Shown: positions 8,892 through 17,431 of the stretch, piece after piece
Numbering within the stretch: position 1 is the stretch's first letter
How the letters are laid out: the number at the start of each line of letters is the position of its first letter
Assembly (NCBI GenBank): GCA_036136335.1
Contig: JAYZQT010000006.1
Location: 62,001 to 126,000 of the forward strand
Direction of reading: 5' to 3'
DNA: 64,000 nt
Source: JAYZQT01 sp036136335
GTDB taxonomy: Bacteria; Pseudomonadota; Alphaproteobacteria; MPNO01; UBA830
The notes under the pieces: model-generated
What the model was told of the DNA's origin: nothing
What the model saw: only the letters and a program-made list of their open reading frames with translations
Database searches by the model: none
Made by a program: the position numbers and the translations under genes

Positions 8892-10274
8892 TTACTTTCC
8901 CAGCGGAGACCAGGCAGGATCTGACGCTCCACACAGCAGTTCCTTCTTTGCCCTGCTGCAACTTTTAGTAGCAATCAGACGTTCGTTGTATCCGGTCAGG
9001 TCAATTGAAAACAGTCTATTCGTCCCGGGGTTTGATCCTACTCGTTTAGTATACATCAATACGCGGCCATTAGGGGCCCAAGTTGGACCTTCTACATGCC
9101 ATGATCCTGTTAGGATGCGCTCGTGCGTGCCATCAGGCTGCATTACGCCTATAAAAAACTCTTTCTTATGTGCCTTCGTGAAAGCGATCAAGTCCCCGCG
9201 TGGAGACCATACGGGCGTCGAATACCGGCCTTTCCCACGGCTGATCCGGTGCACCCGGGTACCGTTTGCATTCATAACATAAAGGTGCTCTTTACCGCCG
9301 CGGTCTGAATTAAAAACGATCCTCCGGCCGTCAGGTGCGTAAGAGGGAGAAGTATCAATCGAAGGATTACGAGTCAGACGCCGCTTTCGCTGGGTTCGGA
9401 GATCCATGGTGTAGATATCCGTATTGCCATACTTGGCCAAACTCATGATGACACTGTTGCCGTCAGGCGAAAATCTTGGTGCGAAACTCATGCCCGGCCA
9501 ATCGCCGATGACCGTCCGTTTTCCCGTATAGATGTTGTAAACATACACCCGCCATCTTTGGTTATATGCCAAATAGGTTATTTGCTGCTCAGTCGGCGAA
9601 AAACGTGGGGTTAGAACATACGTCCCTTTGTCGGTAAGAGGGCGGGGATTGGCACCGTCCTGATCCATTATTACCAGTTGCTTCGATTTCTTCCATTTAC
9701 TGTTTTTGCTAGGTTTGCCTTCTGAAACGTAAACAATTCGCGTATCAAAATAACCGCTTTCGCCGGTCATACGTTTATAGATTTCGTCAGCTATGATATG
9801 CGCCACTCTTCGCCAGTTGCGGGGTGCGGTAAAGTAAGCAAGTCCTGTCATCTGGGTTTGCCCAAAAACGTCCCACAGGCGAAATTCTACACGCAGGCGT
9901 CCGTCCCTCTGCGCCTGCGTAACCCCCGTCACCAACGCATGAGCATTTATCTGTCGCCAATCGCCAAAACGCGGCCGCACCTTCAGTGCACCCACCTTCT
10001 GGATATACGCGTGGCGATCAATCGGAAAAAATCGGCCGGACCTCTCGAGGTCGGACGAGATTAGATCTGCCACATCTCGACCAAATTCGATTTCCTGAGC
10101 GGTTTTGCCAAAAAACACAGGAATAGCAATCGGCAGAGGCTTAGCGTTTCCGCGGGTAATGTCGACCTGGAGCTCGGCCCTCACTGAGAAAAAGTTACCG
10201 CAAAGAAGTACTAGCATTAAGGATAGAGCGAAAAGATACAAACTATGGTTAAGAGCGGCAGACAGGGGTTTCAT
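8892..10274 (-). CDS. tolB: Tol-Pal periplasmic beta-propeller TolB
   Basis: TolB is a soluble periplasmic protein that binds Pal and TolA and controls release of Pal from peptidoglycan. A signal peptide occupies about residues 1-33 (hydrophobic LYLFALSLMLVLL, cleavage near VRA-E). The N-terminal domain runs to about residue 180. The six-bladed propeller follows, with the recurring TolB/WD-like units FSPDGNSVIM, YAPDGRRIVF, WSPRGDLIAF and WAPNGRVLMY. The 460-aa length is normal. The tolB start ATG shares one base with the tolA stop (TAATG), implying coupled translation. A 160-bp gap separates it from pal. Confidence 0.96.
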   Translation of the reverse strand: MKPLSAALNHSLYLFALSLMLVLLCGNFFSVRAELQVDITRGNAKPLPIAIPVFFGKTAQEIEFGRDVADLISSDLERSGRFFPIDRHAYIQKVGALKVRPRFGDWRQINAHALVTGVTQAQRDGRLRVEFRLWDVFGQTQMTGLAYFTAPRNWRRVAHIIADEIYKRMTGESGYFDTRIVYVSEGKPSKNSKWKKSKQLVIMDQDGANPRPLTDKGTYVLTPRFSPTEQQITYLAYNQRWRVYVYNIYTGKRTVIGDWPGMSFAPRFSPDGNSVIMSLAKYGNTDIYTMDLRTQRKRRLTRNPSIDTSPSYAPDGRRIVFNSDRGGKEHLYVMNANGTRVHRISRGKGRYSTPVWSPRGDLIAFTKAHKKEFFIGVMQPDGTHERILTGSWHVEGPTWAPNGRVLMYTKRVGSNPGTNRLFSIDLTGYNERLIATKSCSRAKKELLCGASDPAWSPLGK

Positions 10275-11524
10275 TATCTGAGCATTTCCTTGGGATCAAA
10301 TGTAAAACTGATGTTTTTCCACAGGACATAGTGATCGTACGGCAGTTTTAGGGGCATGCAAGCAGGATCGCGTAACGCTCGGAGTGCACTGTCAACAGCG
10401 GCACGATAAAACCCGTCGCGCGGTGATCCATCGCGTTTTCCTACGCGGGGTACTCCGCCTAGGGATCCGTCGGGATTAAACCGAATTTTGACCTTCACAC
10501 GCATATTAGCCGCGTCTTTAGCACCGGACAGAATGTTATAACAGGGGGACAACTGGGACATGATTGCGGCAGCGAGGCTAGCCTCAATACGACGCTTTTC
10601 CAAAGGAGCATATTGAGGTTTGTCTGGCGTTTGTCTGGCGTTTCTGCTGCTCGGCCTGGACCTAGACCTCTCCTGCTTTTTCCTTTCTTTTTCAAGGTTT
10701 TTAAGCAGGGACTGAAACTTGTCTACTTTGGGTTTCGATTTGGATGGAGGTTTTCTTAGTGCCGCAACCTTGATGTTTTCCACCTTCGGTGTGACGTCTG
10801 GTTTGGCCTTGGGCTTTGGATCAGGTTTTACCCTGGGCTTTGCCATGGCCTTTGGATTGGGTTTTACCCTGGGCTTGGGCTTCGGATCAGGTTTGACCCT
10901 GGCCTTGGCCTTGGGCTTGGGCTTGGGCTTGGGCCTGGGCTTGGCCTTGGGCTTGGGCTTGGGCTTTGGATCAGGTTTTACCCTGGGCTTGGGCTTTAGC
11001 TTGGGCTTGGGCTTGGGCTTGGGCTTGGGCTTTAGCTTGGGCTTGGGCTTGGGCTTGGCCTTGGGCTTGGGCTTGGGCTTGGCCTTGGGCTTTAGCTTGG
11101 GCTTGGGTTTTAGCTTGGGCTTGGGTTTTAGCTTGGGCTTGGGTTTTAGCTTGGGCTTGGGCTTTAGCTTGGGCTTGGGCTTGGGCTTGGCCTTGGGCTT
11201 TAGCTTGGGCTTGGGCTTGGGCTTGGCCTTGGGCTTTAGCTTGGGCTTGGGTTTTAGCTTGGGCTTGGGCTTGGGCTTTAGCTTGGGCTTGGGCTTGGCC
11301 TTGGGCTTTAGCTTGGGCTCCGGTTTATTACGCGCTCGCTTCGGCGAGGGAGGAGACGTTTGTAACCGGGCTTTGTCATTAGTAATTGCTTCAGGGGTAA
11401 TCACCTCAACAACAATCGGAATCACTTCTGGACGCTCCGACTGAAGAATACTGGGCAAACCAAGCAAGGCGAACACTATGACGCCAACATGCAGGAGGGC
11501 AGAGAAGGAAACGCCGCGGCGCAT
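10274..11524 (-). CDS. tolA: TolA-type envelope-spanning protein with giant Lys-Pro rod
   Basis: TolA transmits proton-motive-force energy from TolQR to TolB/Pal and the outer membrane. Residues 8-28 form the inner-membrane anchor. Residues of about 67-243 are almost wholly KPKPK, KLKPK and KAKPK repeats with a few RVKPDPK units. The C-terminal part (about 310-416) is a TolA/TonB-like domain with two cysteines (LSPCYN, DPACMPL) that fit the TolA disulfide. In model TolA the middle domain is a long Ala/Lys/Glu helix; here it is a TonB-like polyproline rod that is strongly basic and almost free of acidic residues. Position between tolR and tolB makes the identity firm despite the odd centre. 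Confidence 0.93.
   Translation of the reverse strand: MRRGVSFSALLHVGVIVFALLGLPSILQSERPEVIPIVVEVITPEAITNDKARLQTSPPSPKRARNKPEPKLKPKAKPKPKLKPKPKPKLKPKPKLKPKAKPKPKPKLKPKAKPKPKPKLKPKPKLKPKPKLKPKPKLKPKPKLKPKAKPKPKPKAKPKPKPKLKPKPKPKPKPKLKPKPRVKPDPKPKPKPKAKPRPKPKPKPKAKARVKPDPKPKPRVKPNPKAMAKPRVKPDPKPKAKPDVTPKVENIKVAALRKPPSKSKPKVDKFQSLLKNLEKERKKQERSRSRPSSRNARQTPDKPQYAPLEKRRIEASLAAAIMSQLSPCYNILSGAKDAANMRVKVKIRFNPDGSLGGVPRVGKRDGSPRDGFYRAAVDSALRALRDPACMPLKLPYDHYVLWKNISFTFDPKEMLR
10800..11326 (-). repeat. Hexanucleotide-based (AAGCCC) low-complexity tract in tolA
   Basis: About 525 bp of cttggg/ggcttt-type hexamers encode the Lys-Pro rod of TolA. Interspersed ttt-agc, ggc-ctt and gga-tca variants give Leu, Ala and Asp at intervals, forming higher-order blocks of about 12-30 bp. 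All six frames are open for long stretches, which produces spurious antisense ORFs. The tract is a strong candidate for slippage and for assembly error in short-read data. Confidence 0.92.
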
Positions 11525-11527
11525 TCC

Positions 11528-11992
11528 TCATTTGTCCCCTGCATAATCGTCAAAACGGGGAGCCTCGGTGATAAGGGCTACTCGGGTAAACCCCGCGAGG
11601 TTCACCGCACCCATCACCTTCATTATCCGGCCATAGGCGATCGCCCTGTCACCCCGCACAAAGATGCGCGTATCTCTTTTGTTCTCGGTTATTGCTTTGA
11701 GTCGCGGGACAAGTTGTTTGAGAGTTAACTCTGTTTCCTGCAACAGTATTTGCCCGTTTGCAGTCACACTGATCTCCAGTGGTTCATCCTGACCAACCAT
11801 CTGCGAGCCGTTAGTCTTTGGAAGGTCCACGGGCACACCGACTGTCAGTAGCGGTGCCGTAATCATAAAAACCACCAGAAGTACAAGCATCACGTCGACA
11901 AGCGGCGTCACATTAATTTCACTCATAGGAACGTAGCCGCCGCGCGCCCTCCTGTGCCCACGGCGTACGCCATTACCCGACATCATCGCCAT
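11528..11992 (-). CDS. tolR: Tol-Pal proton channel subunit TolR
   Basis: TolR (ExbD/TolR family) forms the proton-conducting motor with TolQ. The 154-aa protein has a short basic cytoplasmic start and MSEINVTPLVDVMLVLLV with the essential membrane Asp at residue 33. A single TM at about 31-50 and a periplasmic domain ending in an Asp/Lys tail follow. It lies 3 bp from both tolQ and tolA, clearly in one operon. Confidence 0.96.
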   Translation of the reverse strand: MAMMSGNGVRRGHRRARGGYVPMSEINVTPLVDVMLVLLVVFMITAPLLTVGVPVDLPKTNGSQMVGQDEPLEISVTANGQILLQETELTLKQLVPRLKAITENKRDTRIFVRGDRAIAYGRIMKVMGAVNLAGFTRVALITEAPRFDDYAGDK

Positions 11993-11995
11993 GGA

Positions 11996-12727
11996 TCAAC
12001 CTTCATCATTATCGCTCTGGCGCGAGAGAATTGCCCCAAATTCGCCTGCAAATCCCTCCAAACGGCCTGCGTAACGATTTATATCGGTGGATAATTTGTT
12101 GTAAGCAATCACCGCCGGAATCGCCGCTACCAACCCAAGGGCAGTAGCGAACAGGGCTTCCGCTATACCCGGCGCAACGACGGCTAGGGACGTGTTTTTA
12201 GACATGGCGATAGCCGTGAAGCTATTCATGATGCCCCAGACTGTGCCAAACAGTCCGACGAAGGGCGCCGTCGACCCAACAGACGCTAAAAAAGTCATAT
12301 AGCGTTCGAGTTGCTCTAGTTCGCGGTTTAAGGTGATTTGCATAACCCGGTCTATACGCTCTGCCACGCTCTGGTGGGACCCGTCACGATCGCGGCCGGT
12401 ACGGGACATGGAACGCCGCCATTCGCGCATTGCGGCCGAAAAAATAGCAGCCATCGGATCGATAGGCCTTGCGCCTACCCGGTCGAATAGATCGTCCAGC
12501 GAACCCCCCGACCAGAAATTCTCTTCAAACCGGCCTGCCTGCACACGTAAACGCCTCATACGCACGACCTTCTCGAAAATGATTGCCCAACACCAGAATG
12601 AGGCAAATAGCAGGCCAATCATGACTGCTTGGACGATGAAATCGGCCTGCACAAACAGGCCCCAAATAGACAAATCGCCGGAAAAGGAGCCCGCTAACGT
12701 GTCGGACTGGACTGCTGTTTGTTCCAT
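11996..12727 (-). CDS. tolQ: Tol-Pal proton channel subunit TolQ
   Basis: TolQ (MotA/TolQ/ExbB family) is the polytopic scaffold of the Tol motor. TM1 lies at about residues 30-50 (VQAVMIGLLFASFWCWAII). A cytoplasmic loop follows, with TM2 at about 145-168 (ASVGSTAPFVGLFGTVWGI, the family signature) and TM3 at about 190-212 (EALFATALGLVAAIPAVIAY). The 243-aa length is typical. It directly follows ybgC and precedes tolR. Confidence 0.96.
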   Translation of the reverse strand: MEQTAVQSDTLAGSFSGDLSIWGLFVQADFIVQAVMIGLLFASFWCWAIIFEKVVRMRRLRVQAGRFEENFWSGGSLDDLFDRVGARPIDPMAAIFSAAMREWRRSMSRTGRDRDGSHQSVAERIDRVMQITLNRELEQLERYMTFLASVGSTAPFVGLFGTVWGIMNSFTAIAMSKNTSLAVVAPGIAEALFATALGLVAAIPAVIAYNKLSTDINRYAGRLEGFAGEFGAILSRQSDNDEG

Positions 12728-12746
12728 TTAGAATTCCGCTTGTAGC

Positions 12747-13178
12747 CTAGTGTTTTGTGATTCGACCAGAGACTTGGCCTAGTGCCAATCTAAGTATCAA
12801 AGGCAGCCGTCCCGGTCGGCCGTCGGCCTTTATGCATACCAGCCGGAGTTTAATATTAACCAATGTTTCATCCATCCTCTGCACCACCTGTTCGAGCCAA
12901 AAACTCGCGCCAGCAGCCTTCAGACACCTGGTACGGATCTCTAGGAGGTCATCTAACCGTGCGGGTTTAAGATATTCCACCTCACAACGACGGACCGCGA
13001 AGGCCAAGCCCTCGCTGACTAACAATGTCGCATGATCAATTCCGCAGCTCCGCAGCAATTCGGTGCGCGCGCGTTCGGCGAAGCGCAAATAATTGCTGTG
13101 ATAGACCACACCGCCGGCGTCGGTATCCTCATAATAGACACGGGCCGGATATACATGTGCAACGCTTTTGTCAGCCAT
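12747..13178 (-). CDS. ybgC: Tol-Pal associated acyl-CoA thioesterase YbgC
   Basis: YbgC is a hotdog-fold thioesterase that hydrolyses acyl-CoA or acyl-ACP esters and is almost always the first gene of tol-pal operons. The family motif YYEDTDAGGVVYHSNYL, holding the catalytic Asp, lies close to the N terminus, and FAERARTELLR follows. I choose the ATG at 13178 (MADKSVAHVY), which has GGAG upstream and gives the usual length of about 143 aa. The longer frame to 13238 would lie inside ruvB. As chosen it overlaps the ruvB end by 8 bp. Confidence 0.93.
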   Translation of the reverse strand: MADKSVAHVYPARVYYEDTDAGGVVYHSNYLRFAERARTELLRSCGIDHATLLVSEGLAFAVRRCEVEYLKPARLDDLLEIRTRCLKAAGASFWLEQVVQRMDETLVNIKLRLVCIKADGRPGRLPLILRLALGQVSGRITKH

Positions 13179-14217
13179 TTTCTGGCTCCGACGCCAATAG
13201 TTCGAGTTGCGAATTGTGGTTTTTGGGCGCAGAAACACCGAGATGATGGTATGCTTTAAGAGTCAGAATCCGGCCTCGAGGTGTCCGCTGAAGAAAGCCA
13301 GATTGCAGCAGGAAAGGCTCGATAACCTCCTCTATCGCGTCGCGTTGTTCCGACAAAGCGGCTGCTAGGGTGTCGACACCAACCGGCCCACCACCGTAGT
13401 GTTCTGCGATACACGTTAGATACCGTCGATCCATGGAATCGAGGCCAAGCTTATCAACCTCAAGTCGATCGAGAGATTCGTCTGCTACCTTTGCGTCAAC
13501 CGCTGCGAGATCGGCGACTCCGGCAAAATCGCGCACCCGACGAAGCATCCGAACCGCCACCCGCGGTGTGCCGCGCGATCGCGCCGCGATTTCTGCAGCA
13601 CCATCTTGCGTGACATTTACATTTAGAACCTTCGCGACCCGGCGTACAATAGTGACCAAGTCATTCACCTTATAGAATTCAAGGCGGAGCGGAATACCAA
13701 ATCTTTCGCGGAGCGGTGTCGTCAAGAGGCCGGACCTTGTCGTCGCGCCAATAAGTGTAAACGGGGGAAGTTCAATCTGAACCGAACGTGCTGATGGACC
13801 TTCGCCGATGATCAAATCGAGCCTTCCGTCCTCCATTGCCGGATAGAGAATTTCCTCTACAGCCGGATTTAGTCGATGTATCTCATCTATAAACAATACA
13901 TCCAATGGCTCCACGTTCGTCAGGATTGCAGCCAGATCACCCGCCTTGGCTATAATTGGACCGGAGGTAGTCCGCAAACCGACGCCAAGCTCGCGTGATA
14001 CAATGCGTGCGAGCGTTGTTTTTCCAAGCCCGGGCGGTCCAAATAACAGAACGTGATCCATCGGTTCTGCCCGCCTGCGTGCTGCTTCAATAAAAATTCT
14101 AAGGTTGTCGCGAAGTCCTTGCTGACCAACAAAATCGTCTAGACGTTCTGGCCGGACCTGCGCCTCTCCCCTGTCATCTTCCGAAAAAGCTGGGGCGATG
14201 ACACTATTATCTGTCAT
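13171..14217 (-). CDS. ruvB: Holliday junction branch migration helicase RuvB
   Basis: RuvB is the AAA+ motor that drives branch migration of Holliday junctions with RuvA. Walker A GPPGLGKTTLA starts at residue 60 and Walker B DVLFIDEIHRL follows. Sensor 1 GATTRSG and the C-terminal winged helix (GFLQRTPRGR) are intact. The 348-aa length is normal. Its start overlaps the ruvA stop as ATGA. Confidence 0.97.
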   Translation of the reverse strand: MTDNSVIAPAFSEDDRGEAQVRPERLDDFVGQQGLRDNLRIFIEAARRRAEPMDHVLLFGPPGLGKTTLARIVSRELGVGLRTTSGPIIAKAGDLAAILTNVEPLDVLFIDEIHRLNPAVEEILYPAMEDGRLDLIIGEGPSARSVQIELPPFTLIGATTRSGLLTTPLRERFGIPLRLEFYKVNDLVTIVRRVAKVLNVNVTQDGAAEIAARSRGTPRVAVRMLRRVRDFAGVADLAAVDAKVADESLDRLEVDKLGLDSMDRRYLTCIAEHYGGGPVGVDTLAAALSEQRDAIEEVIEPFLLQSGFLQRTPRGRILTLKAYHHLGVSAPKNHNSQLELLASEPENG

Positions 14218-14822
14218 GTTGTCAGTTCCCTGAGCCCAGCCCGGATTAAGTCTTCAACAGCAGCAGCATCACCAATAACCCGAATTGCACCAGTCACTGC
14301 CCCGAAGGCATCACTTCGACGGTATCCTAGGTTCACCAATGCCGATACTGCGTCCTCGAGCGCACCACGCATCGTGCTATTGGCAGTGATCCCCACTTTC
14401 GCCGGGGTGAGTTTCTCTAGCCCACCTACTTTCTCTTTCAATTCCGTATTAATCCGGGCAGCTAACTTGGGCCCGATACCAGGAACTCGAGTAATCATTT
14501 CTTTATCCTGAGTGAGTATTGCATCGGATAGTTCGTCAGGTGCTAGAACCGACAAAATACCAAGCCCGACTCTGGCCCCAACACCCTGCACGGTAGTCAG
14601 CAACCGAAACCACTCGCGTTCGGCCGGATCCAAGAACCCATAAAGGTGAATGTGGTCTTCGCGGATGTGGGTTTCAATAATTAATGACACAACTTCCCCC
14701 TTTGCGGGAAGGCGCGAGAGTGACCGTGCCGAACAAAATACGAGATATCCTACGCCACCGACATCTATTACCACCCAGTCCTCGCTGACGGAATCGAGTA
14801 TTCCGGACAGCTTGGCAATCAT
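14214..14822 (-). CDS. ruvA: Holliday junction DNA-binding protein RuvA
   Basis: RuvA binds four-way junctions as a tetramer and loads RuvB. The correct start is the ATG at 14822 (MIAKLSGILD), which overlaps the ruvC stop as ATGA and gives 202 aa, the normal size. A longer upstream extension in the same frame is ruvC read out of frame. The OB domain, helix-hairpin-helix motifs (VQGVGARVGLGIL, VPGIGPKLAARI) and the C-terminal RuvB-binding domain are all present. Confidence 0.97.
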   Translation of the reverse strand: MIAKLSGILDSVSEDWVVIDVGGVGYLVFCSARSLSRLPAKGEVVSLIIETHIREDHIHLYGFLDPAEREWFRLLTTVQGVGARVGLGILSVLAPDELSDAILTQDKEMITRVPGIGPKLAARINTELKEKVGGLEKLTPAKVGITANSTMRGALEDAVSALVNLGYRRSDAFGAVTGAIRVIGDAAAVEDLIRAGLRELTT

Positions 14823-15337
14823 GGTAATACCCCCTCGCCGACAACTGCATCCACCCTCAAAGCAAACTGACGGTGGTGAGCGTGACAAATCGCGATAGCG
14901 AGAGCATCTGCAGCATCCGCCGTCTGTGGTTTTGCACCGGGAAGCAGGCCCTCTACCATCGCCTGTACTTGGCTCTTCGCCGCGTGACCAGTTCCTACCA
15001 ACGATTTTTTTATCGAGTTTGCAGAATACTCTGCCACTGGCAAACCCGATCGTGCCGGCGCCAACATAACTACACCCCTTGCTTGGCCGAGTTTCAGTGT
15101 TGAGGATGGATTGCGGTTCACGAAGGTTTCCTCCACGGCCGCCTCTTTTGGGCCATACGCTACTATTATCTCGCAAAGCCCATCGAACAGGTTGGATAGC
15201 CGTCCCGCCAACGGTTGTGCACGATCTGGCACCACCGCTCCCGAGGCAACATGCAGCAGACGGTTACCGTCAATGTCTATGATACCCCAGCCGGTGCGGC
15301 GCAACCCCGGATCAAGCCCTAACAGTCTAACACTCAT
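14819..15337 (-). CDS. ruvC: Holliday junction resolvase RuvC
   Basis: RuvC cleaves Holliday junctions symmetrically. The RNase H-like fold shows the first catalytic Asp in GLDPGLRRTGWG (residue 9), the catalytic Glu in AAVEETFVNRNP, and the C-terminal acidic pair in ADAADALAIAICH. At 172 aa it has the usual length. It heads the ruvCAB group and follows yebC by 10 bp, an order widely conserved in proteobacteria. Confidence 0.97.
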   Translation of the reverse strand: MSVRLLGLDPGLRRTGWGIIDIDGNRLLHVASGAVVPDRAQPLAGRLSNLFDGLCEIIVAYGPKEAAVEETFVNRNPSSTLKLGQARGVVMLAPARSGLPVAEYSANSIKKSLVGTGHAAKSQVQAMVEGLLPGAKPQTADAADALAIAICHAHHRQFALRVDAVVGEGVLP

Positions 15338-15347
15338 CCGAACTCTC

Positions 15348-16094
15348 TCAGCCCAACAACTTTTCTAAAACGCTTTCATCGATTTCAAAGTTCGATGATA
15401 CGGACTGCACGTCGTCATTGTCTTCAAGCATGTCGAGCAGCTTGACCAGCGTTTCTGCTTCAACTTCGTCCAACACCACCGTGCTCTGAGGACGCCAGGT
15501 CAGCCCTGCAGAAACCGGATTTAAAGATTTAGCGTCCAAAGCGTCGCGCACGTCGTTAAAATCTTCAGGATCACAGAGCACTTCGTGCCCATCTTCGGAG
15601 GAAATTACATCCTGGGCACTGGCTTCTAGGGCCATTTCAAACATCTCATCGACGGATGCGACATCCAGTCGGTAAATGATTTGACCTACACGGTCAAACA
15701 TGAAGTTTACGCTACCGGTCTCGCCAAGGTTACCGCCAAACTTCGAGAATGCGGCACGCACTTCGCTGGCAGTACGGTTACGATTATCGGTCAAAGCCTC
15801 GACGATTACAGCAACTCCGCCCGGACCATATCCTTCGTAACGAATTTCTTCATAATTATTGGAATCACCATCACCAGATCCGCGGGCAATTGCGCGTTCC
15901 AGTGTTTCTTTAGTCATATTTGCACCTTTCGCTGCCGAAATTGCGGCGCGGAGGCGAGGGTTGGCATCAGGGTCAGGGCCAGACTTGGCAGCGACGGTCA
16001 GTTCGCGGATAAGCTTGGTGAAGACTTTGGCGCGCTTAGCATCCTGCGCGCTCTTTCGGTACATTATGTTCTTGAATTTTGAATGGCCGGCCAT
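15348..16094 (-). CDS. yebC: YebC/PmpR family protein
   Basis: YebC-family proteins are described as transcriptional regulators and, more recently, as translation factors relieving ribosome stalling. The 248-aa product begins MAGHSKFKNIMYRK, the diagnostic start, and continues with AKVFTKLIRELTVAAKSG and the central YEGYGPGGVAVIVEALTDNRNRT. An acidic C-terminal domain closes it. It is the first gene of the long minus-strand block and precedes ruvC, as in many genomes. Confidence 0.95.
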   Translation of the reverse strand: MAGHSKFKNIMYRKSAQDAKRAKVFTKLIRELTVAAKSGPDPDANPRLRAAISAAKGANMTKETLERAIARGSGDGDSNNYEEIRYEGYGPGGVAVIVEALTDNRNRTASEVRAAFSKFGGNLGETGSVNFMFDRVGQIIYRLDVASVDEMFEMALEASAQDVISSEDGHEVLCDPEDFNDVRDALDAKSLNPVSAGLTWRPQSTVVLDEVEAETLVKLLDMLEDNDDVQSVSSNFEIDESVLEKLLG

Positions 16095-16606
16095 AATCGC
16101 CCCGACTTACCCCTTAAACCGCTCCAACTTATACCATATCTTGTGTTAATGCGACACCGCACCCACAAGAATTCCCGACCCTGAGGGCTAATTAACGTGA
16201 TTATTTGGTTAATGTGGCAGGAATGGGGCGAAGAACAAGATATGGTTAAAAACAACGGTCTTGGCAGATGGACTGGGCGACATCCGCATCGCGCTTTATT
16301 TGAACCCCCCAATGGTCATAACTAGCCAAAGATGTTTGATTTTATAATCAAAAAACCCAATGGTTTAGCCCTCCGCTGTGGTCGAAGCTTATAACGTAAC
16401 TTTACGTCGAGCCGGAAATTCCGATCTTCGGTAGCCCAAACATCCGGCCGTGCACCTTTTCTCGGTAGTTTTTCAGAACCGAAACTCGCTAAACGCAAAC
16501 CAAACGGATTGGTGCGCAAAAACAGCCGATCCGCCACCCGTTTCCGGCAGGACCTGTTTGCTCATATTATGGTGTTACCCTGACTAGATACCTAAAGAAG
16601 CGTCAA
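16095..16606. other. 512-bp gene-poor region upstream of yebC
   Basis: No recognised gene, tRNA or known RNA is seen here. The 16095-16200 part should carry the yebC promoter (minus), but I could not fix -35/-10 boxes with confidence. A short palindrome TTTGATT-ttat-AATCAAA lies at 16335-16352 without an adjoining T-run. A 71-codon minus-strand frame at 16322-16537 and a 27-codon plus frame starting at 16242 exist but match nothing I know. Confidence 0.6.
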
Positions 16607-17416
16607 TTAGGGTAGCTCTTCTCGAAGCCGTCCCCCATAACGGATCGGCTGAATGTTCGTCGCGAGACCGGTTCGATCGTCGGTATCAACCATCACCGCA
16701 CACAAGGTAGCATCCCCTTGTGCGGCTTCCATCCTAGCAGTAGGCATTTTGCGGACGAACCGCTCGATCGAAATCTCCTTGCGAATACCGATAACCGAAT
16801 CGTAATCACCGCACATACCAATATCTGTAATATATCCGGTACCACCTGGTAAAACTTGGGCGTCGGCGGTAGGGATGTGGGTATGGGTACCGGCAACAAC
16901 TGTTACCCTCCCGTCAACGTAGTGTCCCATCGCCATTTTCTCACTTGAGGCCTCTCCATGAAAATCGAGGATGATGGCATCTGCATTTCCGCCGAGGCGC
17001 CAAGTATTCAGCATTCTCTCGATGGACGCAAACGGATCATCCAGCGGGTCCATAAACAGCCGCGCCATCAAATGTAGGATCACTACCCTGCGCCCGCGCT
17101 CGTCTTGAAATTCACCTACGCCCCCGCCGGGAGTTCCCTTGGGAAAGTTGTCGGGTCGCAGCAAGCGAGACTCTTTCGCAAAATGCGGAATTATATCCCG
17201 CTGATCCCAAACATGATTACCAGTTGTAATGGCATCCGCCCCGGCGCCAATTAACTCATCGCAAATCTTCGGGGTGATCCCAAACCCTCCCGCAGCATTT
17301 TCGCCATTAACAATGATAAAGTCGATATTATAGCGCTCGCGAAAGCTCCTAATACTATTGGTTACGACTTTACGGCCAGATCGGCCTACAACGTCTCCGC
17401 AGATTAGAATTCGCAT
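16607..17416 (-). CDS. YmdB-type metallophosphoesterase (TIGR00282 family)
   Basis: This family of dimetal phosphoesterases includes B. subtilis YmdB, a 2',3'-cyclic nucleotide phosphodiesterase. The 269-aa protein has all expected metal motifs in order: ICGDVVGRSGR at the start, NGENAAGGFG, GNHVWDQRD, DFHGEASSEK, and AGTHTHIPTAD. The cellular substrate in alphaproteobacteria is not established. It sits 15 bp downstream of the 5-FCL gene and is the last gene of the zapA group. Confidence 0.93.
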   Translation of the reverse strand: MRILICGDVVGRSGRKVVTNSIRSFRERYNIDFIIVNGENAAGGFGITPKICDELIGAGADAITTGNHVWDQRDIIPHFAKESRLLRPDNFPKGTPGGGVGEFQDERGRRVVILHLMARLFMDPLDDPFASIERMLNTWRLGGNADAIILDFHGEASSEKMAMGHYVDGRVTVVAGTHTHIPTADAQVLPGGTGYITDIGMCGDYDSVIGIRKEISIERFVRKMPTARMEAAQGDATLCAVMVDTDDRTGLATNIQPIRYGGRLREELP

Positions 17417-17431
17417 TTGGACCGTAGTTCC

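Noticed and set aside
10719..11444. 241-codon GLGLG-rich and 138-codon AWAWAW-rich plus-strand ORFs
   Set aside because: Both are shadows of the hexanucleotide tract of tolA and have no plausible protein character.
14823..15176. N-terminal extension of RuvA
   Set aside because: It is ruvC read in another frame; RuvA starts at 14822 with the usual MIAKLSG.
16322..16537. 71-codon minus-strand ORF in the yebC-upstream gap
   Set aside because: No recognisable family, no clear ribosome site; kept only as part of the unexplained region.
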